Source of the DNA: Manihot esculenta
Taxonomy: Eukaryota > Streptophyta > Magnoliopsida > Malpighiales > Euphorbiaceae
DNA length: 64,000 bases
Reading direction: 5' to 3'
Assembly (NCBI RefSeq): GCF_001659605.2
Contig: NC_035174.2
Coordinates: 9,048,402 to 9,112,401 of the forward strand
A program made the position numbers and the translations under genes. The notes beneath the pieces were generated by a model, which saw nothing but the letters and a program-made list of their open reading frames with translations, did no database searches and was not told the DNA's origin. Of the stretch, positions 1 to 12,620 are shown one piece after another (the stretch's first letter is position 1; each line of letters opens with the position of its first letter).

Positions 1-3000
1 AAAGTATATAAAAAATATTTATATGTTTAAAAATTAATTTTATTATTTTTTAATAATAATTAAATTAAAAAATTATTGCATAAATTAAATTTATTTAATT
101 AATTTTGATATTTATAGTGTAATAAAACTTTATGTAGTCTGAGAATAAGCCACTTAAAGAAATATTTTTTTATTAAATTGACATAATTTATAGGAATTTA
201 ATTTATTTAATTACGTGTTTTATGAAAAATTTAAACATTTTTTCTTTAAAATATATTTTTAAAATAAGAGTAGATTAAAAAATAAAATATTCAATTTATT
301 CATCACTTATTTTCAAAGAATAAAATAAATGTTTATTTTAATATTTATTTGTAATACATAATTTTTTTATTGAATTATTTAAATTAATTTTGAATTTATT
401 ATTCCACACAGGCCAGTAAAATTAACAATTTTCCTACGCATTCAATTTTCTCCTCTTATTTTGAATTTTTCACAGAAAATCTTTTTAAATAAAAAAATAA
501 ACAAATGGAAAGTGGGATTTTAATGCCTTGTCCTAACAAGGACTTGTCAGTCTTACACCGTTACAGGCCCAATCATGGGCCTCAACTCTCTGAGGCCCTA
601 ACACTGTACTCGGGACATAGCAGCGATACTTAAAAAAGATAATACTTGGGCTTTATTTGTTTTATACTTTTCCCATTTTCAATATTTTTTTAAAAATAAT
701 TAATCACAAATATTCCTGGTTAAAAGAAAATTTATATCATTTTAAAGGAAAATGGATTTAAAAAAAATAGCATTTTTTAATTTTACAAATCTTATTAAAT
801 TTATTTACTTTTTAACATTATACGCAAATAATGAGAAAAAATTGTTTTTTAAAAATATTTTTTACGAAAAAATACGGTAAATATATTTCATATATAAGAT
901 ATTTCTTAAACTAAACAAAGCGCTGAGAAGTTTATTTCAAAAAATTTTAATTTTTATCTTTTTTGCATTTTTAGTATTTGAGCACCTTAAAAGAATTGAT
1001 TAAGGAAAAATATTTTTGTCAAAATAATATTAATCATTCTCAAAACAACGACGTTTTAAAATTATTAATCAGTTATTATATTTTAAAGATTCATTAACCT
1101 ACCTGTAGGTTTTAGTTATTTATTTATTTTATTTTTATTAATTTAATATATTATGTAGACAATTCTGGATGGTAATAGAGCTCTACCATATAATTTCTCC
1201 ATGAAATCACAATTGCTACCACTATGATCCATATGAAAATTTAAACCACCAAATGCCAATATCATACAAGCAGGTTCCATTTTGATTAAAAAAAATTTTA
1301 CCCGTAATTGAAGATTCCAAGTCTCAAATTAGAAGGAGTAAAAGATACATTTTTTATTCTAAATTACTAATAAGTCCATATACGTGCTGTAATAAAAATA
1401 AAACAAAACATTGCTGAGAGAAAAAAAAAACAAAATCTAGTTTGATTTGGTCCAGTGAATAAAGTCATAACTCACTTGAAAATCCTAGTTAAATTTCCAC
1501 TCTTCCATCCTCTATTCAAATAGAAAAAAAAAAAAAAAAAAAAAGATGGTAGTAATGGGAGTGACCTCAGTACTGCAGATAGAATCTCAACAACATTTCT
1601 AATGGTACAAATTCGAGGAGATAAATGCATATTTATTTCAAATGGAAGTATATGTAGGAGTTTATTTAAAAAATATGAGAAGAAAAAAACTACTTTAAGG
1701 GTAGCTACAATGAGAAATTCACCAATAACCGTTCAAAGAGGATAAATAAATAAAGAAAGGATGGAGGATATAGAAAAGTGATAAATGGAGATGAGAAAGA
1801 TGAAAAGGGCAGAGAAGTCATAGCCTTCTCTAAATTAAATTATTGAGAAAATAAGAGATTCTTTCCGTAATCCGGAAAATTTTTACTTGATTTGGAATAT
1901 TTATATATTCAGTTAATTTTTTTTTTGAAATGGATATATTCAGTTAATTAAAAGTCACCAATATATTTTTATTAATGAAATCTATAAAAAAAAAATCAAC
2001 ATAAACTATAATATAAATATATAAAATTTTATATGAGTTTCCCTCTTATTTAATACTATAATCCATATGAATTTGGTTTAAATAATAATTTCTCAAAATT
2101 AGAACTTAATATGAACAATAATTTTCCGAAAATTATTAGTATATATATATATATATATTTTATTAGCCGGTTAAGTTTTTTCAAGATATATTTGCAATTG
2201 CTTTAACAATTCCCACCCAGAAAAGTCAAAACACTCAATTTGCTAAAAAACTAATAAAAGAAATTATTTACTGATTTTTTCCCATCTAAAGAATTTGCCT
2301 GTGAAATGAAATGTTAACATTTATCAGAGTCTAATTCCCTTTTAAGGTCACATTTTTATCCATTTAAAAAAAAAGGTCACATTTTTATAGAAATGATAAT
2401 TAGTATAAAAAAGTTTACTATAATTGCACATGTTCTCTTTTCATCCCATATTTATTTTTCTTTGGCATGTGAGTGGTTCATGATTGATACTGCTTCCTAT
2501 TACAGCTATATATATGTGTATTTAACTATCTACAGCTGTTAGATTTACTTTTATAGAGATCTGAATTTTATTGATATAATATTAATAAAAGATTCTATAT
2601 AAAATGTTTTTATTTGGAAATAAATTTTGTCAACATTATCTTCTAGAGAATAATGAAATTTAAATTATTAAAGTCATTTAATTTGATTCAGATCTTGATT
2701 AATTGAGAATAACTCAACTAAATATTAAAATGATGGTGACTAAGTTGCTCTAGTTAGTTGATTGCTTGAATGAATTATGTATCGTTACTGATCCAAGTTG
2801 CTTTAGTTATTTGAATTCTTAAAAAAAAAAAAACTACTAAATGATTCATCTTACGATGATTTCTGTGAAAAAAAAAGTAAGAAAAATTGTTTCTTGTTAC
2901 TCATGCGGGAAGCATTTCTTGCTATTAACATAATTAATATTCTTTCATTGTATAAAAAATTTAATGATATGTGGAAAATTTTGATAATTGGAACAAAGTG

Positions 3001-5200
3001 GAGGGAGATGTATTTGGTGATATCTAGTTTAGTTTATTTGTAATTTTTTATTTAAATTATTTTAAAATTTAAGCCTTCATTTATTTGGTGAAAAAATATT
3101 GTTTTAATATTTTTGAAGTTTTTAAAAAATTAAAAAATTATAAAAAAATAACTTATTATTTTCAAAGTGGAAACCATCTTCTAAATATTGAACACCTTAT
3201 TAACAACACTATATAAATTTATTTGTTATTATTTTTCATTTTTTAAGTTACAATCAAATAAAAATAAAAATTATTTGTTTTAAAAAATATTTTCCATAAA
3301 AAATATTTTATAATATAAAAACATATATGAAAAATATTTTCAAAAAAAATGGAGCATAAATTTAAGTCTGACTTAACTTAAAATCTCTTTTTTTTAAAAA
3401 AAAATAAATAGAAAAGCATAAGCGCATAACCGTCTACTAAGCCTTCAATAACCATCAGAAGAAGCATCCTACGTGATCTTTGAATGGCACGTGAGGGGTG
3501 GTGGGACTACGCCATGATATTTGAATGGATTTAATCATAATGATATGATTGGTCTATTTGGCCTATAAATTGTCACCTCCAAAACTTCAAGTTGCTATTC
3601 CTCATTATTGCATCCTGAAAAGGACTTTGTCTAACAGTTCAGCTCTTCACCAGGACGGCCTCTCTCTCTCTCTCTCTCTCATATGAAAATACTCTCTCTA
3701 TAATTATTTAATCTGTGATTGCGATTATTTTTGCGAGTTTAGGAGTATTTAGTTTAAAAATCACTCATAACTTTTCTAATCACAAATGTTTTTTTTTTAA
3801 TTTTTTAATATTAAAACTTTCATATGTGCTTTATATATATATATATATATTATAATAATTATATAGTATTTTAAGTATTTATTTAGTTGTGAAATATTAT
3901 ATTAAAAGTTTATTACAAATATTTTTTTGGTTAAAAACTGAAATTCTATTAGCCTCAGTTCCCTATTTAAAAAACTGATGTATGTAAATAAGAAATTTTA
4001 TGTTGAAGTTTCTTATAAAAGTTGTTTTAAAAAATTATTTCAATTTTCATTAGTCAACGTATCCTTGATAATGCCGCAAATGTTTGAAATTTGTAATTAT
4101 AATTATTCTTTTCGTTTTTTGAACAAATAAACAATTCTTTTATATTATATTATTCTGAGTAAGGTCAATGGAGTATCTCGAGCTTTATATTAATAAATAA
4201 ATAATTAGAATTGCATATAAAATTATAGAAATCAGATGACGCAAACACTTTCAGCAATGCCTTGCATTTATTAAAATATATTTTAATATTTAATAAAATT
4301 TAATACATTTAAAATGAATATAATGAAAAATTAATTAAAAAATTATATTTTTAATATATATATATATAAATAAAATAAATAAAAATTATAGAAAAAAAAA
4401 TCTCATAACAAAAAAATATCTTAAAATATATTGAATTTTCCATTGCAAGCACACAAATTGTTGTATATCTCAACTCAAACCCATTAAGAGGCCACCAACT
4501 TCACTATGGAAAAACTTTAATAATTAAATAATAATTATTATTCTATCCATCTAATAAAAATACTTTTTTAGTATTTTCTTAAATTACGAGCTATTTTTAT
4601 TTTTGAAATAATAATTATTTATTAAATATAAATTTATTTAATATGTATTAAAAAGTAAAATCTATTAGTTTGGTGCATGCATGCCTTATTAACATCTATT
4701 GACATTATTAGGTTTTTTAAATTTTTATTTATAATCTATAGCATCAATGTTTTATCAAGGCTGCTTAAATTTAAAAAAAAAAATAAAGGAGTAGAAGAAG
4801 AAGGAAAAGTAAGCCAACATGGCAAATAAGAATCTGAATGTATTGCTGAGATTCTATTTATTATCACTATTTCGTTTTAAATAGTTATTTTGTTTCCCGA
4901 TAATAAATTTACTTATCTTTTATAGAATCTTTAAAAAAATTAATATATAATTTATTTATTTTTGTAACGTATTTGGTTTATTAAAAATTAGATGTTTTAT
5001 ATTAATAAATTAATATTAAAACTCGTGATTTTATTTTTTCAATATGTTTATTAATAATTATAAATGTATTGATTTATAATTTAAAATAAATAGGAAAGTT
5101 ATTTTATATAACGAATGAAGGGTTTTAATTATATTTCAAACACAAATGAAAATAGTAATATAAAGCGCATGATATTTAATTGATTACATATTGAAATTAT
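1..5200. other. AT-rich intergenic region
   Basis: No coding sequence is recognisable here. The stretch is dominated by A/T homopolymers and short AT repeats. One island stands out at about 3420-3700: a CACGTG G-box at 3488-3493, a TATA-like tataaat at 3564-3570 and a CT run at 3659-3680, in the order expected for a plant core promoter and leader. No ORF follows it, so it could drive a non-coding RNA or be the relic of a gene. Confidence 0.5.
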
Positions 5201-5663
5201 TATAATTATTTTTAAAATTGAGAGATCACGGATTTGAAACACGGCACACGAAAAAGCGGTAACGGAATCTTAAATTTAGGTGGGAAAGAAGCTCCACGTA
5301 TAGGCAACGTTTCCCATCTGTCAAATTCCATGACTTCGGCGGCTCTGTACTTTGACCAATAAGCTCCATACCAAAATGAGTTACTGCTGTCTGCTGCAAC
5401 CTGCAAATACAATATTAGCAAGATTTTATTATATGATTAAATAAACACCCCAAAATACCAAAGATTCAAGCAAAGAAAGCAGAGAAGAAGGGTGAACTCT
5501 AGAGGAGAACCCAAGAAAGAAGGGGGCAGAGAGCTAGAGATTGGTCTCTTTTGGTTGCAAAAACCAGACTGTATCTCTCTCTCTCTTCCTCGTTCTTTCC
5601 CTGAAATCTCTCTTTATCTTTTTCCTTTGTTATTTCCAAGATTGTGTTTTAGACAGTGAAAAA

Positions 5664-8600
5664 ATGAGTCTCCCATCTCATACAGATCAAAATGGCAAGG
5701 TTGGCCTTGATTCAGGGGCTGCCCGTCTCAAGGAGCTAGGCTACAAACAAGAACTCAAGCGTGATCTCTCGTAAATTTCTCAACAACCCATTTGCTTGTT
5801 TCTTTCTTTTGTTTGATTGAAATTTGTGGTTTTTGATACCCAGTTCATTGTTGATAATGAAATGGATCAAAATATGGGCATGTTTTGTTCCAAAATTTGC
5901 AGGGTGTTTTCCAATTTTGCCTTTTCGTTTTCGATCATATCTGTGCTGACGGGCATAACCACGTTATATAACACCGGCCTCAGTTTTGGTGGACCAGTTT
6001 CGTTGCAGTATGGTTGGTTTATTGCTGGTGGGTTCACCATGGCTGTTGGGTTAGCAATGGCTGAGATTTGCTCCTCTTTCCCAACTTCTGGGGGTCTCTA
6101 CTATTGGAGTGCAAAGCTTGCTGGTCCTCAATGGGCACCGTTTGCTTCTTGGTTAACTGGCTGGTAATATATTGGTACCGGAAAATTCCATCGCGTCCTT
6201 ATGCTGCTTTAGTTTTATAGTTTTACATTTTGTTTGCAGTTATCATTTGGTTTCTGACAGTCTGATTCTTTCACTCCTGATCTTCCTGTTCTCTTCCCCC
6301 ATTAAGTTAGGCTTGGAATTTGAAGGTTATAAGCATACTTCATTTTTAACTAGAATTCATAGGATTTCTTCAAAAGCTTCCTTCGGCCATGGCCTAGCCT
6401 GTTATGTGTTTGATGTGTTCGCTTCCTTTTTCCATTAGCTCACAGCTGCTATTTGCGCCTTATCGACTGTTAGAAGATTCAGATCTTTTTGTGTGTTTCA
6501 AGTGTTTCATTTATTCTTTGGATTGATTTAGTCAATCACAGTAATGGCAGAGAATAATGATTTGATATGTCTCTGCTAATCACATCACTGCATTATCTTC
6601 TGAATGCAATTCATTTGGACCATTTAAAGCTGGGTCTTTCATATAGTCACGTAAATTCCATCCTCATTTTCTTTTCAGAAAACAACAATGTTTCCTCATA
6701 ATTTTAAATCAGTTTTGTCATTTTTTATGGATTGATTAGGTTTATGCATTGTATACTTCAAATATATTCATACATGTGTGGCAAAAAAATGATTTGGGCC
6801 TGACATTATTGCCGATTGTTATCTGTATGATGCTCGGCAAACTTTTCTAACACAGGAAGATCAGGGTATGCTTTACTTTTTCTGTTTAAATTTTGAGTGT
6901 TAAAGTAGGAAACTACAAAATCTTGGGACCAAATTACTTGTTTATGTATGACCATTATAATCAGACTATCTCCTCAAATTTAACAAAAAGGAGGTGAAAT
7001 AGTGATCATAACTTGAACATTTTTATCTCAGATAATACTAAGTGTACACCAAAAATGATGCTTTCCAAACTTAATGTGATTGAAGTACCAGGAAATAATG
7101 CACGTCCTGATGCCAAGTGAATTGTTTATTTTCTTGCAGGTTCAACATTGTTGGTCAGGTACACCAGAGAGTCCATGCTAGAGTTTGCAGCCAAGCTCGT
7201 TTAAGATGTAAATGACCTGTTATGCTAACAATTTCATATACATTTTTATTTGCAGTGGGCTGTTACAACCAGTGTAGATTTCTCACTTGCACAGTTGATT
7301 CAGGTGATAATTCTCCTTAGCACGGGTGGAAAAAATGGTGGAGGGTATGAGGCATCAAAATACATAGTTATTGGTATGCATGGAGGAATTTTATTCCTGC
7401 ATGCTATACTTAATAGTCTTCCTATCTCGGTACTATCTTTCTTTGGACAACTGGCTGCTGTCTGGAATCTTGTAGGTAAGAATTCATGGCTCTATTTTCT
7501 TATTTTCCCCTTCATTGAGCCAATTTATCTCTTATATTTCTGTTGTATTTTGGATTTTTTTTAGGTGTTATAGTTCTTACAATTCTCATACCCTGTGTTG
7601 CAACGGAGAGGGCTAGTGCCAAGTTTGTTTTCACATACTACAACACAAATAATGGAGACGGAATCAGTAGTAAACCCTACATTTTTGTCCTGGGACTTCT
7701 GATGAGTCAGTACACCCTTACTGGCTATGATGCATCTGCGCATATGGTATGTTTTCTTTTTTCTTTTTGTTGATTCCTTGCAATGGCGAATCTAGAAATT
7801 TTTTTCTAGGATCAACATATAAAAAGTGTGCATATCAAAAATGAAGTTTTTGATTGATTTTCAAGTATTAAGAGTTCAACCTCTAAAAGTTTTGTTAGAT
7901 TAAATCAAGCCAATCTAACCAAACTTTTCATGTGAAAAGAAGAGAATGAACTACTATATTCAAGAAATTCATATGAATAAGCAACCTATTCTCTGTTTAT
8001 TGAAAAGAGAACTTCTGTTATGTACTCTTTATACTCTTAATACTTTGCAATCACAAGAATCTCGTGTTTTAGAATACTTGTGCTCTATTATTTTTATATG
8101 TCAATCTCCCAGGATTTTTCAAGCTAAAGGGTTGAAACTGGAAATTGTTTCATTTTTATACAAGCTTCAGAACATGCTGAGCTTTCAACTATGCAACTGA
8201 ATCCTTACAACTAGTCTAACTAATTTGCGGACTAGACTAAGCGGTCAATCAACTTTGCTATTGTAATTAATGCATCTCCTCAAGTGTGGGTTGAAACAAA
8301 TTCAAAACCCCTAGTTTGATGGTTAATGTTGTTTTCTTTTTCAAGTGCTTTTGTAAGTATATCTGCTAGCTATTCTTGTGAGTATATATAAGCTGAAACG
8401 ATGCTTCCTTCTTGTGACTATCATATGTTTATTCCTTCGTTGAAAACTGGATTTTTGGCCATATGAAGTGTTGTCACAAAACATCTTTGCTGGAGCATTA
8501 CATTAAATTCCCATTTCAAGCAGAAGCCTCTTTAACTAGATTATCTTACTTGTCTAATCAGCCATGGGTTTGTACTTGACTTCTGCTGAGGAACTTGAGA

Positions 8601-11113
8601 TAGTATTTTGCCTTTTACTTTTCCAAGATACCAAACAGTTCCCAATTTTCACACAATAATCCATTATTGATCTAAATGATGATTGACAACCTGTCCAATT
8701 GGAACCATAATACCCTTTCAGTTGTAGCACCCGATGCTCAAACACCTTGCTTAATGGAAGCTTTTAGATATCTCAAGACTCTATATGCTGATTCAAGATG
8801 CAATTCCTTTGGAGATGCATGTATTGACTCCAATATTGAGCGACAAAACTAATATCTGGTCTGGTTATAATGAGATAAATTAGCCTACCAATCAACATCT
8901 GAGAACTTAGAACATGACAACAAATCTCCCTCATCATTTCTTAATTTCAAATTTTGCTCGAGGTGTGTCTGCTGGTTAACAACCAGTTACAGCAGCATCC
9001 TTCAAATCCAATGTATTTTTCTTCTCGAAGATACATGTACCTTTTTGATGATTGTGCAACATCAAGTCCCACAGAAAAGTACTTGAATGGCCCCAAGTCT
9101 TTAATCAGAGATCAAGTATTCAAATAATCTTTCAAATTGGTAACACTAGTGACATAATTCTTGCAGGTGATAATAATGATGAAATTCAATGCTTGAAAGA
9201 TTTTTGAGTACTAAATTTCAGATTAAAGACTTGGGGCCATTGACGAGAAGGTTCAAAAGCTTTGTAAAAGATAACCATCACTATTTACGACTAATCGTTT
9301 TTATCTCTGGTACCATTTCAAGCTCAATGGTTGAACCTGAAAAATGATTCATTGATCCTGGAACTTGTCTTGTTACATTTTGATATGCAAGCTCCACAAC
9401 TAACATTGCTTACCGCCAACTGTCTATCTGAATTTGTTTAAACTTGTGTAACTAATTTGCTGACTAGACTACCTGATCAATTAACCAATCTATTATAATT
9501 AACAGCATTTACATCTTCTCAAGAATTTTACTTGCATAATAACTGGTTTATCAGGGTATTTCTCATTCCCCCATTTTTTGGCTTGATGATGAAGTCGACT
9601 GAAATTAATCAACTACTGTAAACTGTTATCTACAGACAGAGGAAACCAAGAGTGCCGATAAGAATGGACCTAGAGGAATAATCAGCGCCATTGGGATATC
9701 TGTTATATTTGGATGGTTTTACATTCTTGGTATCACATTTGCAGTTACCAACATTCCTTACCTCTTGAGTGAAGATAATGACGCTGGTGGTTATGCCATT
9801 GCTGAAATATTTTACCAAGCATTCAAGAATAGATATGGAAGTGGAGCTGGGGGAATTGTTTGCTTAGGAGTAGTTGCAATTGCCATATTTTTTTGTGGGA
9901 TGAGTTCAGTAACTAGCAACTCCAGGTAAAATATGTGTAGTTCATGTTTTGATATCTCATATTTGAATCACTTCAGGAGTCTAATGATCCTTGTTAGCTA
10001 TTGACAATGCTGCATATTTATTCTCAGAATGGCATACGCATTTTCTAGAGATGGAGCTATGCCATTCTCATCACTATGGCATAAAGTTAACAAGCAGGAG
10101 GTTCCTATAAATGCTGTTTGGCTTGGTGCTTTTATATCATTTTGCATGGCATTAACGGTAATCCCCATTCCTTTTGTTTTCTTTTCAGTTCAAATTATTA
10201 TGTTTGCTATATATAGAACAAAACCCTCTGGAGTTGATTTCTGCTAGTTATCAATTGCCAGTAAATACCTTTCTATTATATATCTCTGCAAATGCAAGAA
10301 ACTTGGATTTCCTAGCATGTATAGGAGTCCATGGGGCTGTGAAAAAATTTTCAAGTACAAGCTTTTTTTTCTCTGAAGACATTCCTTATTGGCTGCCTTC
10401 TTTGGCCATTTTTGTTTTACTCTGGATGTGAATTGTTATTTATGTGGCTTGAATTTGGGTATTTTTTTCATGGGTCGAATTGTGACACTGCTGTTCAAAT
10501 TGGATAAAAAAGAATGTACGAAGGTTATAAATAATTATATATATATATTTTTCTATAAAGATTTTGGGATACACACCGAGTCAGGATTTTGAAACTTTTA
10601 AGAGAATATAATACTTTTTTTTTTCGAGTGAGATTTTATTTCTATTTTACGCGTGGATGTAGATTTTACGGTCGAACCACGACTAAATTTTTTATGTCCT
10701 AATTTTTGTGCTGATTGTCATAACAAAATTGATGCTTACCATTTATTTCTTCTGAATCTCTGTAGTATCTTGGAAGCACAGTAGCATTTCAGGCCATGGT
10801 ATCCATAGCAACTATTGGCCTGTATATTGCTTATGCCCTGCCAATCTTCTTCAGGGTGACCTTGGCAAGCAAGTCATTCACCCCAGGACCATTCAATTTG
10901 GGTCGCTACGGTGTCCTGGTAGGTTGGATTGCAGTCCTTTGGGTATTAACCATCTCAATCCTCTTCTCATTGCCTGTAGCCTACCCCATTACCAATGAGA
11001 CCCTCAACTACACTCCTGTTGCTGTTGGTGGCTTGCTCTTCCTCACTGTTTCTTCTTGGATCTTCAGTGCTAGGCACTGGTTCAAAGGTCCTATAACAAA
11101 TGTGGATAGCTGA
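5664..11113 (+). CDS. Amino-acid/GABA permease, GABP (BAT1) type, eight exons
   Basis: An APC-superfamily amino-acid transporter close to Arabidopsis GABP/BAT1, which has been described as a mitochondrial GABA carrier and as a bidirectional amino-acid transporter. Exons inferred from GT-AG sites and frame are 5664-5770, 5903-6163, 7140-7158, 7256-7475, 7565-7746, 9636-9925, 10028-10157 and 10766-11113, giving 518 residues (the family is about 515). Recognisable blocks are RLKELGYKQELKRDLS at the N-terminus, MAEICSSFPTSGGLYYWSA, the permease signature GYDASAHMTEET, ITFAVTNIP, and SRMAYAFSRDGAMP. About a dozen hydrophobic segments are spread over the whole length. The start is the first ATG in frame after a CT-rich leader. 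Exon 3 is a 19-nt microexon (encoding FNIVGQ). Intron 5 (1,889 bp) is enlarged by Copia debris. The reading frame is intact. The 3' UTR probably ends near 11280. Confidence 0.93.
8100..9515 (-). mobile_element. Copia retrotransposon remnant inside permease intron 5
   Basis: Minus-strand translation from about 9150 down to 8554 gives degenerate Ty1/Copia polymerase: a reverse-transcriptase tail (IKDLGPFKYF), the block LIGRLIYLIITRPDISFV, and RNase H (GYYGSNWTGCQSSFRSIMDYC, then SSSAEVKY). Stops and frameshifts make it non-functional. Two diverged direct repeats flank it, at about 8105-8280 and 9297-9515. Both contain a CTAACTAATTTGC-like segment followed by GACTAGACTA, and are probably eroded LTR ends. 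Next to the polymerase remnant, 9165-9245 repeats part of the RT in the opposite orientation. Confidence 0.7.
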
Positions 11114-11560
11114 AGTAGACAAATGAACAATTTCATTTCTTAGGAACTTTGTAATTTTTTAGTCATTTTCTTGCAATTTATTCAGGTTTTCTATCTGTGC
11201 TACGAAGCCTGTTCTCTGGCAAGATGCAGCATAGGATGTTAATGTAACAGGCTGCCATTAGAAAAATCAATGTTTTTATTGTAAGAAACAAACCTGTATC
11301 ACAATCAGCTCCACTTCAATTGTCTTTCCTGATAATAACTCAGTACAGAAGAAGAAAAAAAAGAGAAGAATTAGGGTTTGGAAAAAAAAGTATTAGAAAT
11401 AAGAAAGATCTAAGGATTCATGGATCAAATGTCAAGTATCTGATACATGCATGTGAATTGATCGAATGTAATTCAATTATGAAGTATTATATTTCTGCGG
11501 TGGATTAATTTTGTTTATTTTTCATTATGGTTTTGATATAAATATAAATTATAATAATAT
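11114..11560. other. Permease 3' UTR and spacer
   Basis: AT-rich sequence after the permease stop codon, with no further coding potential. The first 150-200 bases are probably 3' UTR. The remainder separates the permease from the convergent MIR169 transcription unit. Confidence 0.4.
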
Positions 11561-11789
11561 ATTAATTCCTATAATTATGCCTTAGAATCCAAATTAATTG
11601 GGAATGTACAAATTTTACAAATGTACACAGTTGACATTCCATCATTCCCGATTTACTACTGCTGCTAATAATAATCCAGAAAAAAAGATTGATGAAACAA
11701 TATGGTGTAATGCAATAATGAGTGGAAGTAGACAGACTGATTACTGCGAAAACAAAGTTTACGTTTGAGTTTGCCTGTGAATCTGGCAT

Positions 11790-11925
11790 GAGAAAATACA
11801 GAGCCAAGTAGAGCCAAGGATGCTTGCCACGAAAATCCTCTACGTTCAAACAAACGATAGGCATACATATATGCGCGGCAAGTCATCCTTGGCTCAACCC
11901 CACGCTCTCTATCTCTCCATGCAAG
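11790..11925 (-). ncRNA. MIR169 precursor hairpin
   Basis: The minus strand at 11876-11896 contains TGAGCCAAGGATGACTTGCC followed by G, identical to the known 21-nt miR169d-g class. The other arm, at about 11808-11828, reads GGCAAGCATCCTTGGCTC, a near-perfect star strand. The arms are separated by about 45 nt of AT-containing loop, and pairing continues outward past both arms, giving a hairpin of about 130 nt with the mature RNA on the 5' arm, as usual for this family. miR169 is known to target NF-YA (HAP2) transcription-factor mRNAs. A TATA box lies about 125 nt upstream of the mature end. A short reading frame that crosses the hairpin is better explained as part of the primary transcript than as a protein. 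Confidence 0.92.
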
Positions 11926-12020
11926 ACTCTTAGACAAGAAGTCTACTGCATTATTCTTCTTCTTCATCATCAACTACTATCTTCTTAGTTCTTGTGAAAG
12001 CTTGCAGGATTCTTCTCATA

Positions 12021-12028
12021 TATTTATA
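12021..12028 (-). promoter_or_regulatory. TATA box for MIR169
   Basis: The minus strand reads CCTATAAATATATGAG, a canonical TATAAATA box. Transcription would start near 11995, which leaves about 100 nt of leader before the miR169 stem. Confidence 0.6.
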
Positions 12029-12493
12029 GGCGAGTATGGCAATTATTTAATAAATGATAATGTGGGATGCAAGTAGATTATAAATCTTATGGTGAACTAC
12101 TTATTTGAACGCTGATCGTTAATATGCAAACAGCTTTAGGTGAATGGGTATGGGACAGAACATGGATGGTAAGGAAAGTGAGTGTGGTCCTATGCATTCT
12201 GTTAATGGAGTAAAAGAGAGAAAGAATTGCTTGGTCTTATTTAGAATAGAATCATAATATTTTTGGAGGCACACTTGGCAATGGCACGCATGTCAACCAG
12301 AATATGTTCTTTCTTGCTTTAAAGGCTAAGTTATTAAAAATATAAAATGGTGAGTCCATCATTTGACTGTCATATTTTTTTAATTATATTTTTTAATAAT
12401 TTAAGTATATTATATAATTTTTTTTAAAGTTTAAAATAGTACAAAATTTATTTCGATAAATTTAGAAATGCAATATGTATTTATTTTAATAAT
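12029..12493. other. Upstream region of MIR169
   Basis: Intergenic sequence with no ORF of interest. By position it is the likely promoter of the minus-strand MIR169 unit. I did not recognise further defined regulatory motifs. Confidence 0.3.
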
Positions 12494-12620
12494 AATTGAG
12501 TCTTGTCTTTTTTTTTTTTTTGAAATAGGGGTTGGTGGAATTGAACCTCAGACCTCTCAAGACTACAAGGATGCATTTTCTACCAGGCTAAGCCTCGGAG
12601 TGCAATTGAGTCTCGTCTTT
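12494..12620 (-). mobile_element. Short tRNA-like SINE, copy 1
   Basis: A body of about 90 bp on the minus strand with a terminal A-tail (the T-run at about 12508-12521 on the plus strand). It is bounded by near-perfect direct repeats, AATTGAGTCTTGTCTTT at 12494-12510 and AATTGAGTCTCGTCTTT at 12604-12620 (16 of 17 identical), the insertion-site duplication. Read on its own strand it holds a pol III B-box-like GGTTCAATTCC and an A-box-like GGCTTAGCCTGG. The same element recurs at 59005-59131. Confidence 0.8.

Noticed and set aside
11562..11973. Two overlapping minus-strand reading frames of about 100 codons
   Set aside because: They run through the MIR169 hairpin and its leader. The repeated Ser-Leu-Ala-Trp/Leu-type wording comes from the miRNA and star arms, not from a protein.
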